A DNA stretch of 64,000 nucleotides from Aquimarina acroporae (GCF_023195925.1 NZ_JALPRE010000009.1:186001-250000); one strand, 5' to 3'; positions 52,425 to 62,197 are shown, counted from the first letter of the stretch. Made by a program: numbers and translations. The notes: generated by a model from the sequence alone, not told the origin.

Positions 52425-53225
52425 ATGACAGCACACGAAATAGATTACGAAATCATTGGTGAAGAAATGCAGTATGTGGAAATTGAACTAGATCCACAGG
52501 AAGGTGTAATTGCAGAAGCCGGAAGTTTCATGATGATGGATGAAGGAATCAAAATGGATACTATTTTTGGGGATGGATCAGAAAAGGACAAAGGAATAAT
52601 GGGGAAAATTTTTGGAGCCGGAAAACGATTGTTAACTGGCGAAAGTCTTTTTATGACTGCTTTCTATAATGAGGTTGGAGGTAAAAAAAGGGTGAGTTTT
52701 GCATCACCATATCCTGGTAAAATTATTCCAATAGATCTTACCAATTATGGTGGTAAGTTCATTTGTCAGAAGGATGCTTTTCTGTGTGCAGCAAAAGGGG
52801 TGTCTGTAGGGATAGAATTTTCTCGGAAATTGGGAAGAGGATTATTTGGAGGTGAAGGGTTTATTATGCAAAAGTTAGAAGGTGATGGTATGGCATTTGT
52901 TCATGCAGGTGGTACTACAGCCAGGAAAGAACTTCAGCCAGGAGAAAAATTGAAAGTAGATACAGGATGTATTATTGGTTTTTCTAGTGGAGTAAATTAT
53001 GATATTGAATTTGTTGGTGGGATTAAAAATACAATTTTTGGTGGTGAAGGGTTGTTTTTTGCAACTCTTACAGGGCCAGGAGTAGTTTACGTTCAATCTT
53101 TACCTTTTAGTAGATTAGCAAATAGAGTTCTTGCACTTGCTCCTAGGGCAGGAGGTAAAAGTAGAGGAGAAGGTAGTATTCTAGGAGGTCTAGGAGATCT
53201 TTTAGATGGCGATAATAATTTTTAA
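52425..53225 (+). CDS. TIGR00266 / AIM24-family protein
   Basis: A 266-aa cytosolic protein with the glycine-rich double-stranded beta-helix of the AIM24 family: VEIELDPQEGVIAEAGSFMMMDEGIKMDT, GGEGFIMQKLEGDGMAFVHAGG, FSSGVNYDIEFVGGIKNTIFGGEGLFFATLTGPG and the conserved end LPFSRLANRVL. The family is widespread and often near stress or respiration genes, with no settled function in bacteria. Confidence 0.92.
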   Translation: MTAHEIDYEIIGEEMQYVEIELDPQEGVIAEAGSFMMMDEGIKMDTIFGDGSEKDKGIMGKIFGAGKRLLTGESLFMTAFYNEVGGKKRVSFASPYPGKIIPIDLTNYGGKFICQKDAFLCAAKGVSVGIEFSRKLGRGLFGGEGFIMQKLEGDGMAFVHAGGTTARKELQPGEKLKVDTGCIIGFSSGVNYDIEFVGGIKNTIFGGEGLFFATLTGPGVVYVQSLPFSRLANRVLALAPRAGGKSRGEGSILGGLGDLLDGDNNF

Positions 53226-53357
53226 TATTGTTAAATAAGCGCTAAAAAGCTGTTTTTTAAGTTTAATTTGCATATATTAGTAGTATTGAATGTTAAAAAT
53301 GTAAGTTTATTCGTACAATTACTTGTGTAAACCTAATATTTTAACCCCTATTAATTT

Positions 53358-53555
53358 ATGGCAAGAGCAATGTTTGATTACACCAAAACTGTACTAAAAA
53401 AAGTGAGTTTCGATGTTAATCTTTTTACAAAGGAAGTTCTTAAAGCACTAAACAGACTACTTCCGCACGAGATTGAAGAATTAAAAATCTGGATTCAATC
53501 TTTAGCAGTTAAACAACCAGAATTACAATCTTGTTTAATTTATTTAAAAACATAA
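53358..53555 (+). CDS. small conserved protein of unknown function
   Basis: A 65-aa protein (MARAMFDYTKTVLKKVSFDV...), predicted mostly helical and amphipathic, with an LFTKEVLKALNRLLPHEIEELKIWI core. I recall very similar small proteins in other flavobacteria, but no function is known. It ends at a terminator shared with oxyR, and stands 132 bp after the TIGR00266 gene, likely with its own promoter. Confidence 0.82.
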   Translation: MARAMFDYTKTVLKKVSFDVNLFTKEVLKALNRLLPHEIEELKIWIQSLAVKQPELQSCLIYLKT

Positions 53556-53560
53556 TAAAG

Positions 53561-53590
53561 AAAGCGACTTTTTAGTCGCTTTTTATTTTT
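53561..53590. terminator. shared terminator overlapping the oxyR stop codon
   Basis: AAAGCGACT / AGTCGCTTT stem with T runs on both strands. The oxyR stop codon (53572-53574) lies in its loop/arm, so convergent genes share one compact terminator. Confidence 0.8.
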
Positions 53591-54522
53591 GCTACGGGGC
53601 TTATGATTTCTACGTTTTGAAAGGTTATTGCTCCTTTTACTACCCCCGCTATGGTAGAATGTAGGGCCTCAATTATTTGCATTTTGAGTTCACTCTTGTT
53701 AAAAATAAGACTTACTTCTCTTGCGGGTGAAGGATCGTTAAAGTAATGGAGGTTAACTTTTTCACTTTCTTTAATGTCTAATGTATGTAAATAAGGAAGT
53801 AATGTCATTCCTAATCCCTCGTTTGCAAGTTTGACCAAAGTTTCAAAACTTCCACTTTCCAGCTGGAAATGATCTTCATCATAACTTTTTTGAGTTTTAC
53901 ATAAATTAATTATTCCATCTCTAAAACAGTGTCCGTCTTCTAATAGGAGCATATCATCTATATCAAGATCACTAATGTTGATTTTTTTATGTTGATTAAG
54001 TCTATGCGACGGAGGTATATACCCTACAAAAGGTTCATAGTACAATACTCTTTCTTTAATCCCTTCATTTTCCAGTGGTGTAGCAGCAATCGCGGCGTCT
54101 AGATGGCCGTCTTGAAGGCGTTCCATAATAGCCTCAGTATTTAGTTCCTCTATTTTAAGTTTTACTTTAGGGTACTTTTTAATGAAATTATTGAGAAACA
54201 TTGGTAAAAGTGTTGGCATAATTGTAGGAATAACGCCTAATTTGAATTCTCCACCAATAAAGCCTTTTTGTTGATCAACAATGTCTTGTATACGCTCACT
54301 CTCATTTACGATATTTCTTGCTTGTTGCACCAACTTTGCCCCAACATCTGTTAGTTCAATTGGTTTTTTACTCCTATCAAATATTAATATATCTAATTCT
54401 TCTTCAAGCTTTTGAATTTGCATACTAAGCGTAGGCTGCGTTACGAAAGTTTTTTCTGCTGCCTTGGTAAAATTCTTGTGCTCTGCTACTGCAAGAACAT
54501 ATTTTAATTGTGTAATGGTCAT
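53572..54522 (-). CDS. oxyR: hydrogen peroxide sensor and LysR-type activator OxyR
   Basis: A 316-aa LysR regulator: N-terminal HTH (QLKYVLAVAEHKNFTKAAEKTFVTQPTLSMQIQKLEEEL) and periplasmic-binding-type effector domain. The redox pair is at C199 and C208 within LLEDGHCFRDGIINLC, the same numbers and spacing as in E. coli OxyR, so peroxide sensing by disulfide formation is very likely. Targets such as katG or dps are not in the window. Confidence 0.95.
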   Translation of the reverse strand: MTITQLKYVLAVAEHKNFTKAAEKTFVTQPTLSMQIQKLEEELDILIFDRSKKPIELTDVGAKLVQQARNIVNESERIQDIVDQQKGFIGGEFKLGVIPTIMPTLLPMFLNNFIKKYPKVKLKIEELNTEAIMERLQDGHLDAAIAATPLENEGIKERVLYYEPFVGYIPPSHRLNQHKKINISDLDIDDMLLLEDGHCFRDGIINLCKTQKSYDEDHFQLESGSFETLVKLANEGLGMTLLPYLHTLDIKESEKVNLHYFNDPSPAREVSLIFNKSELKMQIIEALHSTIAGVVKGAITFQNVEIISPVAKIKSD

Positions 54523-54611
54523 AGGTTATTGTTTGGAGAACAAAAATAACAAAGCTATTGATATTACTTATTAAAAAAGTGTAAAAAATTTGTTTTATCT
54601 ATAATGAAAAT

Positions 54612-54640
54612 AAAAATACACCTTTCATAGGTGTATTTTT
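54612..54640 (-). terminator. terminator after the DUF2141 gene
   Basis: AAAAATACACCT / AGGTGTATTTTT stem around TTCAT with T runs on both strands, downstream of the minus-strand gene ending at 54665. Confidence 0.8.
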
Positions 54641-54664
54641 ATGATTGATGAATGTGGTTTTGTA

Positions 54665-55087
54665 TTATAATCTTATCTCAAGAGTTAAATCTTCACTCCC
54701 AACTTCAAATTTTGCATCTCCCCACATTGGCGGCCCATAGCTCATATTGTTATTCGATACTCCATAATTTTCTTTGGGCATTCCGTTGGCTTCGAAGTCC
54801 ATTCTACCATTACCATTGGTGTCATGTAAACAAGTAATACCGTATTCTCCTACAGGAACATTAGTAAATGTCACCTTTGCTGTTCCGTTTTCGATTTCAC
54901 TTTTTGCCGATTGTACTGGAGCTGCTTTCATAAATGTTGCTTCATTATATAAGGCAAATAAGACATCTCCTTCAGAACCGGTAACATTTGGAACAGTAAC
55001 GGTGATAGTTATTCCTGAATCCGGGGTTTGTGCTTGAACAATGAAATTTGAAATTAATAAGGCGATTAAAAAGGCTAGAGTTTTCAT
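54665..55087 (-). CDS. secreted DUF2141 protein
   Basis: A 140-aa exported protein (signal ends IVQAQ) with the DUF2141 pattern: ITVTVPNVTGSEGDVLFALYNEATFMKAAPVQSAKSEIENGTAKVTFTNVPVGEYGITCLHDTNGNGRMDFEANGMPKENYGVSNN. The DTNGNGxMD segment resembles a calcium-binding loop. Function not established; found in periplasm of many Bacteroidota and Proteobacteria. Confidence 0.93.
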   Translation of the reverse strand: MKTLAFLIALLISNFIVQAQTPDSGITITVTVPNVTGSEGDVLFALYNEATFMKAAPVQSAKSEIENGTAKVTFTNVPVGEYGITCLHDTNGNGRMDFEANGMPKENYGVSNNNMSYGPPMWGDAKFEVGSEDLTLEIRL

Positions 55088-55250
55088 ATACTAAGATTTT
55101 ATAGTTATTTGATATGTTTGAACAGTTCAAATGTCTAAAAATCAGATATGCTTAAATAAACTATTCTACCCAATTGTAAATATTATAGGATGAATTGTAA
55201 ATAAAGCGCAGTAATGTGTTTTATTTTAAATTAAAAAGAGGTTCAAAGTG

Positions 55251-56585
55251 TTATAACAATCCTCGAGCCTTGATTTCTAAATATTTATTTATGGTATTTA
55301 CCGTGAGATTTTCTGGTGCAGTAAGAATACAATGAATACCGTGTTTATTTAATTCATTTACAATCATTTTCTTTTCATAAACAAATTTTTCGGCAATGGT
55401 TTTTTCAAAAATTTGTTTGGTAGATATGGCCTTTTGATCTAATAAAGAAGTAAGTTCTGTGTTTTCAAAAAAGATAACAACTAATAAATGATTTTTCGCC
55501 AGAGTTTGTAAATATGGTAATTGTCTATGTAAACCATCTAGGGTTTCAAAATTGGTATATAGTAAAAGTAAACTACGATGGGTAATATTTCTTTTGATAT
55601 CTATGTATAACCGTGCAAAATCTGATTCTACAAAATCTGTGTTTATATTGTATAATGTCTCTAAAATAAGATTCATTTGCCCTTTTCGTCTTTGGGCTAT
55701 AGCCATATTTTCAACCTTTTTAGAAAAAGTGAACATCCCAGCTTTATCTTGCTTTTTCATAGCGATATTAGAAATGACCAATGTCGCATTGATAGCATAA
55801 TCGAGCAAACTCAATTCGTTAAAAGGCATTTTCATCACTCGACCTGTATCGATAACTGAATAAATGGGTTGTGATTTTTCATCCTGATATTGGTTTACCA
55901 TCAGATGGTTTCTTTTTGCCGTAGCTTTCCAATTGATATTTCTAATATCATCTCCCGTAACATAATCCTTAATTTGTTCGAATTCTAGAGTATGTCCTAT
56001 TCTCCTGATCTTTTTTAAGCCATAAAGTTTTAATTTATTAGTAAAGGCAACAAACTCGTATTTTTTCAGCTGTAAAAAAGAAGGGTAGGTGGGTACCATA
56101 GCCTCTTTTGACGATTGCTGTCGCCTGCAAACTAATCCTAATGGTGATGAGGTATAGATATTAAGATTCCCGAACTGATATTCGCCCCGCTCTGTGGGAC
56201 GTAAATGATAGGTGAATTCTTTTTCTTCTGAGGGTTTAAGTTTTGACCGAATCTCAAAATCTCTGCTTTGAAATTGTATAGGTAGTTCGTCAATTATTTT
56301 TATACTACTGGTAAACTGATAACGATTTACAACGGTTAACTTAATTGGATTTTCGTCTCCGTTTGATAATTTATCGGGTAATAACCTATGTGCTTGGGTA
56401 CCTAGTTTATTTCTGTATAGCAGTAAAATATCAAAAACTAGAGCCACAAGAAGAGTATATAATAAGAGTTTCGCTACTCCGAAAATATTTTCGAAGAAAT
56501 ACGATACTATAAAAAGTACTGCGATCGAGAAGAAGACAGTAAAAAATAGTTTTTTAAAATATAAACTCTTCAAAAATGATTTCAC
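55251..56585 (-). CDS. DUF58 protein
   Basis: A 444-aa protein with two N-terminal membrane helices (about 12-30 and 33-52), a beta-rich middle, and the DUF58 core IKDYVTGDDIRNINWKATAKRNHLMVNQYQDEKSQPIYSVIDTGR, which is also the start of a VWA-like fold. DUF58 proteins work with MoxR ATPases. The stop of the MoxR gene is directly next to its start (adjacent bases 56585/56586). Confidence 0.92.
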   Translation of the reverse strand: MKSFLKSLYFKKLFFTVFFSIAVLFIVSYFFENIFGVAKLLLYTLLVALVFDILLLYRNKLGTQAHRLLPDKLSNGDENPIKLTVVNRYQFTSSIKIIDELPIQFQSRDFEIRSKLKPSEEKEFTYHLRPTERGEYQFGNLNIYTSSPLGLVCRRQQSSKEAMVPTYPSFLQLKKYEFVAFTNKLKLYGLKKIRRIGHTLEFEQIKDYVTGDDIRNINWKATAKRNHLMVNQYQDEKSQPIYSVIDTGRVMKMPFNELSLLDYAINATLVISNIAMKKQDKAGMFTFSKKVENMAIAQRRKGQMNLILETLYNINTDFVESDFARLYIDIKRNITHRSLLLLYTNFETLDGLHRQLPYLQTLAKNHLLVVIFFENTELTSLLDQKAISTKQIFEKTIAEKFVYEKKMIVNELNKHGIHCILTAPENLTVNTINKYLEIKARGLL

Positions 56586-57578
56586 TTATCTAGGGATTTC
56601 TATAGTTTCTATAATTTGTAATACAGCTTTTTCTGTGGTAAATCCTTCCATTTCTCTTTCAGGAGTTAGTATTATTCTATGTCGTAAAACCGCCGTAGCT
56701 ACTTTTTTAATGTCATCGGGTGTGACAAAATCTCTTCCATTTATGGCTGCCATAGCCTTAGACGCATTCATAATGGCAATAGATGCTCTTGGCGATGCTC
56801 CCAGATATAGGTTACCATTGTTTCTTGTATTATTTACAATCGAAGCGATATATTTTAGTAAGTTATTTTCAATAACAATTTCTTTGATAATTTCTTGATA
56901 TTCGGCAATTTGTTTAGCATCAAGAATAGCGGTAATCAATTCTGAAGGAACAGCATTTTTTCTTTGATGATGCCCTTCTAATATTGTAACTTCTTCTTCA
57001 ACCGAAGGGTAGCCTACATTAATTTTAAACAAAAATCGGTCTAATTGAGCTTCTGGTAAAGCGTAGGTTCCTTCTTGTTCAATTGGGTTTTGCGTAGCAA
57101 ACACCAGAAAAGGTAATTCCATTTTATTTTCAATACCGTCGATAGTAATTTGTCGCTCTGCCATCACTTCAAACAATGCTGCTTGGGTTTTGGCGGGCGC
57201 CCTATTGATCTCATCAATAAGTATGATATTTGAAAATATTGGCCCTTTTTTGAATTCAAATTCTGAGGTCTTTACATTAAAAATAGAAGTACCCAAAATA
57301 TCACTGGGCATCAAATCGGGAGTAAATTGTATTCGGCTAAAATCTACATTCATGGTTTTTGCCAATAATTTAGCAGTAACAGTTTTTGCTACTCCAGGGA
57401 CACCTTCTATTAAAGAATGTCCATTGGCCAAAATAGAAATAATGAGTAGTTCGATCATATCCTGTTGACCTACAATTACTTTTGCCAACTCATCTTTTAT
57501 AGTTTGTACCGATTGCTGTAGGTTCTTTAGATCGATTCTACTATTAAATTCTAGTGGGTTTTCGTTGGTGTTTTCCAT
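56586..57578 (-). CDS. MoxR-family AAA+ ATPase
   Basis: A 330-aa ATPase. Walker A GVPGVAKT (about 59-66), Walker B ILIDEINRAPAKTQAALFEVMAERQ, sensor FATQNPIEQEGTYALPEAQLDRF and the C-terminal lid (LGASPRASIAIMNASKA). MoxR proteins act as chaperones that assemble or activate metal-cofactor or VWA-domain proteins, here presumably the DUF58 and DUF4350 partners. Two bases separate it from the DUF4350 gene upstream. Confidence 0.95.
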   Translation of the reverse strand: MENTNENPLEFNSRIDLKNLQQSVQTIKDELAKVIVGQQDMIELLIISILANGHSLIEGVPGVAKTVTAKLLAKTMNVDFSRIQFTPDLMPSDILGTSIFNVKTSEFEFKKGPIFSNIILIDEINRAPAKTQAALFEVMAERQITIDGIENKMELPFLVFATQNPIEQEGTYALPEAQLDRFLFKINVGYPSVEEEVTILEGHHQRKNAVPSELITAILDAKQIAEYQEIIKEIVIENNLLKYIASIVNNTRNNGNLYLGASPRASIAIMNASKAMAAINGRDFVTPDDIKKVATAVLRHRIILTPEREMEGFTTEKAVLQIIETIEIPR

Positions 57579-57580
57579 AT

Positions 57581-58771
57581 CTATATCGTAAATTCTTCTA
57601 TTTTTTTATTGAGTTCTATAAGATCTACTTCTGTATGAAATGATCTACTCCTTAATGTGTTTATATATTCAATAAGTGTAGTAGTTTCTTCAATAGAATG
57701 GCCGGTTTTAACGGCTAGTCTATTGATAAACTTCTTATCTAATGTATTTGTTTTGAGATAATAATTACTTCTAATTCTCTCTAAGAAATAGGTAATTTTT
57801 TTAACAATAATATTGCTGTAATCTTTATGCTGAAAATAAAGATCACCAATAGTTTTTGTAAATTCTATAGAGGTGTTTTCAAGAGGCTTGACTACGGGGA
57901 TGATTCGCTGTTCTCGTTTTCCGGTAAAGATTACAAATACAATTAAGCCAATCATCACTAAATAATATGCCCACTTTAACGACGTTTGATTTAGAACAAA
58001 TCGCATAGGAGAGTCGATGACCTTCCGTCCATCTTTCAAATAATCATCCCAGTATACGGTATTTGAATCGTTAATAAATGACAAACATTTCGCGGCATAT
58101 TCTTCGTTACCCTTCAGCATATAATAATTAGAAAAAGCTTCTGGTAAGGTATTGAAGTAAAAATTTCCTTCACCTTCTTCAACCTTAATGAAGTTGACTT
58201 GATCAATGTCTTCTAATTCATCACTTTTTAAAAACCCTAAGGCTGTTGTTTTGGTGGTATCAAAACTCTTGAACACCGTTCGGTATACATTTTTCTTAAA
58301 CTTAGGTAGTGGTTTCTCTTTTAAAGACTTCGAAAAGAAAGTTGGAGTAATCTCTTCTTCTGTAAGTTGATATTCAATATCGGTTTCAATAGCCAAAGAA
58401 TCCTGCAAAATAGATCCAAAACTTTGTCCAGCCATAAAAACTGAATTTCCTTCTCTTACATAGGTAATGAGTTTTTCATATGACCTTTTATCAAGATTGA
58501 TATATGAATTAATAAATATATACGTAGAGTTATCCTTTAGCTCGGTGTTGCTCAAAAAATCATAAGGGTTGTTGGGGATCAATACGACATCTTTGTTTTC
58601 GTTGAGTGATTTTAATTCTTCGAACAAAACATAACTACCAAAAGGAATTTTATCGGTCGAGGTGTAACTAGATCTCCAGTTAATGGGTTTTGGTCTTACA
58701 ATCTCAGTAATAATGATGGTAAGTAAGGCTATACCCAATAGTATTAATATGTTTCTCGATCTTTTATCCAA
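57581..58771 (-). CDS. DUF4350 protein
   Basis: A 396-aa protein with a first membrane helix (about 8-24), a periplasmic GATase-like DUF4350 domain (SSYTSTDKIPFGSYVLFEELKSLN; YEKLITYVREGNSVFMAGQSFG), a second helix at about 270-290, and a cytoplasmic helical tail. Part of the conserved MoxR cluster; its 5' end overlaps the DUF4129 gene by 8 bases. Exact role unknown. Confidence 0.9.
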   Translation of the reverse strand: MDKRSRNILILLGIALLTIIITEIVRPKPINWRSSYTSTDKIPFGSYVLFEELKSLNENKDVVLIPNNPYDFLSNTELKDNSTYIFINSYINLDKRSYEKLITYVREGNSVFMAGQSFGSILQDSLAIETDIEYQLTEEEITPTFFSKSLKEKPLPKFKKNVYRTVFKSFDTTKTTALGFLKSDELEDIDQVNFIKVEEGEGNFYFNTLPEAFSNYYMLKGNEEYAAKCLSFINDSNTVYWDDYLKDGRKVIDSPMRFVLNQTSLKWAYYLVMIGLIVFVIFTGKREQRIIPVVKPLENTSIEFTKTIGDLYFQHKDYSNIIVKKITYFLERIRSNYYLKTNTLDKKFINRLAVKTGHSIEETTTLIEYINTLRSRSFHTEVDLIELNKKIEEFTI

Positions 58772-59507
58772 GAGTGTTGATATTTTGATTTAGTTGATCA
58801 AAAGATTGTTTTGCATTGATAAATGAAGCTTCATCAAGGTCAAATTTCCCATACCATATGTAATCATATAAGTATGACACACGGTTGAAATTTTGTTTTA
58901 ATGTAATGTCTGATATTTCTCTGTAATAATCGGTATTGGTTTTTTCGAAATGATAATCGATGAAATTTTTGATAGATAAGTCCTGTAGTGCTTTTAAATA
59001 CATATATCGTATAGCTAAGCGATAATTCTTTTCTTTCAGTGCATTTTTTATAAGTTCGTCCAGATTTATTTTTTCAATATGTTCCTCACTTATAGGTATA
59101 GGAGCCACAAGAGTATTCTTTTTTCTGAAAAATGAAACTGCATCTTTACCTGCCAAAGCCTTCACAATAATGTAGATGGCAATACATATTAATAATATAT
59201 ATATTAGAGTTTCGATCAGTTTGGCCATTTCAGGACTAATTTGAACACCAAACATATCTTGTATTCCTCTAAATATCCAATTTAAAAATCGCGCCAAATA
59301 ATTTTGTGTTTCAGCTTCAGTGGTATCATAGTAGAACTCCGATCCATTATATTTTTCAGATAGATCATCAGAAAAATGCAAAGGTAAAACTTTACTATTA
59401 TCAATATTAACCTCTAGAGAATCCTTCTGACCCAAAACCAGAGAGAAATTTAAAAGTGCAGCAAACACCAATATAATATGAACTACCTTTTTATTCACCT
59501 GTACCAA
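58764..59507 (-). CDS. DUF4129 protein
   Basis: A 247-aa protein with signal or anchor (ends LVLGQ), a central membrane helix at about 88-112 and a C-terminal DUF4129 region (LKEKNYRLAIRYMYLKALQDLSIKNFIDYHFEKTNTDYYREI). The family is linked to transglutaminase and MoxR loci. It overlaps the downstream DUF4350 by 8 bases and the upstream membrane protein by 17, so translation is probably coupled. Confidence 0.88.
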   Translation of the reverse strand: MVQVNKKVVHIILVFAALLNFSLVLGQKDSLEVNIDNSKVLPLHFSDDLSEKYNGSEFYYDTTEAETQNYLARFLNWIFRGIQDMFGVQISPEMAKLIETLIYILLICIAIYIIVKALAGKDAVSFFRKKNTLVAPIPISEEHIEKINLDELIKNALKEKNYRLAIRYMYLKALQDLSIKNFIDYHFEKTNTDYYREISDITLKQNFNRVSYLYDYIWYGKFDLDEASFINAKQSFDQLNQNINTLG

Positions 59508-60399
59508 TTTGATCTATTCGTTCTCTTGTTTTAACATTATATTTTTGCTCATGAAGGGAGAAGTATAAAATCCCATTTACAAATTGAGAAATAGATTGCG
59601 AATAAGCAAGGATCACTAAAAAGATACAAAGGGAAAAAGTATAAATAATTTTTGCCACTGCCGATTCTGCGATGACGGTACCATTTTCTACGATATGGAA
59701 AGAGTAAAAACCAACCAGAACACCTGGTATGGTTAATAAAAGGAGTAAAAGTATTCCAATTAATAAACCAAGAATAAAATTAACGCCAACACATTTCCAA
59801 AAATTACTTTTTACCAAATCCCAACCTTCACCAAGACTATCGGTTACCCCTTTGTTTTCATTCAGCATTACCATAAAAGATACTCCTATCCATGATGTGA
59901 TCCAAAACTGAATGACGTACTGCGTTAAGGTTCCTAGAAGTGGTATAAATGCCAAAATCACTGAAACTATCATAAAGGCAAAATATATGAACACGATGAG
60001 CAGGATAAACAAAAAGATGCTACCAAGGTTGTCTTTAATAAAATTCCAGACAATTTTTCTATCTGTAATTACCTTTTGATGTTCTGTATACTTTATCATA
60101 TACGAAGAAGCCAAACTATAGTTTAATGCAGCTATGACAATAAAAACCAAAAAGAACAATATTGCTCCCAGGCCTATGTATAGATTTGCATCAGAATCTG
60201 GCCCAGAACTATTAAATGCACCTATAAAACCAGTTACCAAAAGGTAGCTACTCAATAATATAAGTAATATGAAAATACCATTATAGCTTATAAATATATT
60301 GGTAAAGCTTTTCAAGTTTTGTTTGAAGAAATCGAAGTATACCGTAATAATATCCCCTAAATCTCTTCGTTGTCTAAGTTCTATGTAATTTTCGTTCAT
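59491..60399 (-). CDS. multi-pass membrane protein of the MoxR cluster
   Basis: A 302-aa protein with six or seven hydrophobic segments and a conserved start (YIELRQRRDLGDIITVYFDFFKQNLKSF). The layout resembles the membrane domain family found with glycerophosphodiester phosphodiesterases (DUF4013/GPDPase-memb type). No catalytic site. Its 5' end overlaps the SpoIIM-type gene by 26 bases and its 3' end overlaps DUF4129, placing it in the same operon. Confidence 0.8.
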   Translation of the reverse strand: MNENYIELRQRRDLGDIITVYFDFFKQNLKSFTNIFISYNGIFILLILLSSYLLVTGFIGAFNSSGPDSDANLYIGLGAILFFLVFIVIAALNYSLASSYMIKYTEHQKVITDRKIVWNFIKDNLGSIFLFILLIVFIYFAFMIVSVILAFIPLLGTLTQYVIQFWITSWIGVSFMVMLNENKGVTDSLGEGWDLVKSNFWKCVGVNFILGLLIGILLLLLLTIPGVLVGFYSFHIVENGTVIAESAVAKIIYTFSLCIFLVILAYSQSISQFVNGILYFSLHEQKYNVKTRERIDQIGTGE

Positions 60400-61348
60400 T
60401 AGCCTTGTTTAAAATAATAGGGTATATGATATAATAAAATATAATCAAACTTAGGGAACCAAATATGATTATCATTGCCAACCACACGGGCATATTAGAG
60501 TAACGTGTTATAAACCCTTCTATAAAACCAGCAATGATAAAAAAGGGTATAGTACTAACCACAATTTTTAATCCATCTTTGGCACCTTTCATAAAAGATA
60601 CCCGGCGAGAATAGGTCTTCGGGAAAAGAATACTATTTCCCATTACCAGGCCGGCACACCCGGCGATAATAATTACCGAAATCTCTATAGTACCATGTAA
60701 CCATACAGATTTTGAAGCTTCAAATAATACACCTTTAGTATAAAAGAAAGTCATAAAAGCTCCCAACATTACTCCATTTGAAAATAGTACATATCCTGTT
60801 CCAATAGACGTAATAACACCTAATGCATATGCAAATAGAGCAACTTTAATATTATTGATAGTTATTCCCAAAAAAGAGCCTATCATGCTACCACTTTTGT
60901 AAATTCCTGTTGGGTCTCCTTTTTCAATATTGCTTAAGGTCTCGTTTACATAAGAATCCCCCAAAATCAATCTTAAGAAAGAAGCATCATTTAACGCAGA
61001 AATCATTCCTATACAACAGGCAGCACCAAAAATTAAAAAGGTATATAGTAGTGTTTTATGGTGTTGATAAAAAAATAAAGGGAATTCTGTTTTCCAGAAT
61101 TCGAGTATTCTGTTTTTATTTTCTTTTTTATTAATATAAATTTTTTGATGCGCCTGAGATGCTAGTGAATTCAGATAAAGTAGTGTTTTACTATCGGGAT
61201 AATAGGTTTGCGCATATGATAAATCATTGGTTAAATGAATATAATAATCCGCTAGTTGATCGGGGTTTATCTGTAAGTTTTCCCCAATAGCTTTTTCAAA
61301 AGCGATCCATTTTTCTTTATTTTGCTTCACGAAAGCTGCTTCCCGCAT
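60374..61348 (-). CDS. stage II sporulation protein M-like membrane protein
   Basis: A 324-aa protein: helical N-terminal cytosolic part (MREAAFVKQNKEKWIAFEKAI), then membrane segments with the SpoIIM-like motifs NNIKVALFAYALGVITSIGTGYVLFSNGVMLGAFMTFFY and HGTIEISVIIIAGCAGLVMG. The name comes from a Bacillus peptidoglycan-hydrolase complex protein; this organism is not expected to sporulate. Regular partner of RDD and MoxR genes in Bacteroidota. First gene of the 55.3-61.3 kb operon, divergent from RDD by 38 bp. Confidence 0.9.
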   Translation of the reverse strand: MREAAFVKQNKEKWIAFEKAIGENLQINPDQLADYYIHLTNDLSYAQTYYPDSKTLLYLNSLASQAHQKIYINKKENKNRILEFWKTEFPLFFYQHHKTLLYTFLIFGAACCIGMISALNDASFLRLILGDSYVNETLSNIEKGDPTGIYKSGSMIGSFLGITINNIKVALFAYALGVITSIGTGYVLFSNGVMLGAFMTFFYTKGVLFEASKSVWLHGTIEISVIIIAGCAGLVMGNSILFPKTYSRRVSFMKGAKDGLKIVVSTIPFFIIAGFIEGFITRYSNMPVWLAMIIIFGSLSLIIFYYIIYPIILNKANERKLHRT

Positions 61349-61386
61349 CTATCAATTTTTGGTTAAAGATAATGACTTACTTGTAA

Positions 61387-62112
61387 ATGGCAAATTTAGC
61401 AATCAATACAACACAGAATGTAAACCTTGATTATAAAACCGTTAGTATCGGTGAACGAATGCTAGCAGCATTAATCGATTTTGCTATTTTCTGGCTTTAT
61501 CTTTTTATTGTAAACTTTATAACCTCTCTCGTTGGAACGGCTTTTCAGGATAATTGGACCGTTTTTGGAATTCAGTCGCTATTACTACTACCAGTAATGT
61601 TCTACTCTTTATATATGCATATTATTTTTAATGGACGAACCGTTGGTAAAATGATTATGAAAATAAGAGTAGTACGAGTAGATGGTTTACCAGTGCATTG
61701 GAGTAATTATCTTGTGCGTTGGATGCTCAGGTTGGTAGATATCTGGATTTTTTTGGCTTCGGTTGGTATTTTAACCATACTTTTCTCAGACAAACGCCAA
61801 CGCTTGGGAGATGCTGCTGCTGGAACTGTGGTGATTTCTACAAAACAAAAAGTTAAGATTTCGCATACTATTCTAGAAGAACTACAAGAAGATTATGAAC
61901 CAAAGTTTACCAATGTTCATAAATTGACCGATAAAGATGTGAGATTAATAAAAGAAACTTATTTGATTGCAAAAAAATCTAACGATTTTAAAACACTTAC
62001 TGCACTAAGAAATAAAGTAGAGGATGTGTTAGAAATAAAATCAGACTTATATGATCGTCAGTTTATAGACACCATCCTCAAAGACTATAATTACTATACT
62101 CAAAAACTGTAG
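61387..62112 (+). CDS. RDD-family membrane protein
   Basis: A 241-aa protein with the RDD domain at about 18-150: GERMLAALIDFAIFW (RxxAxxxD), HIIFNGRTVGKMIMKIRVVRVDG and FSDKRQRLGDAAAGTVVI, with four membrane segments and a cytosolic helical tail to 241. Function uncertain; some RDD proteins are linked to ion exchange. Divergent from SpoIIM with a 38-bp spacer that must hold both promoters. Confidence 0.92.
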   Translation: MANLAINTTQNVNLDYKTVSIGERMLAALIDFAIFWLYLFIVNFITSLVGTAFQDNWTVFGIQSLLLLPVMFYSLYMHIIFNGRTVGKMIMKIRVVRVDGLPVHWSNYLVRWMLRLVDIWIFLASVGILTILFSDKRQRLGDAAAGTVVISTKQKVKISHTILEELQEDYEPKFTNVHKLTDKDVRLIKETYLIAKKSNDFKTLTALRNKVEDVLEIKSDLYDRQFIDTILKDYNYYTQKL

Positions 62113-62197
62113 TAGATTAAGTTTCCTATAATTTCTTACTAAGCTATTGGAATTTTTTGCTAATAGGGTAACAAAAATAACCCTTTGTTGATATGAA

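Noticed and set aside
60374..61348. Reading the SpoIIM-like gene as evidence for sporulation
   Set aside because: The family is widespread in non-sporulating Bacteroidota and sits in a MoxR cluster; no other sporulation gene is present.
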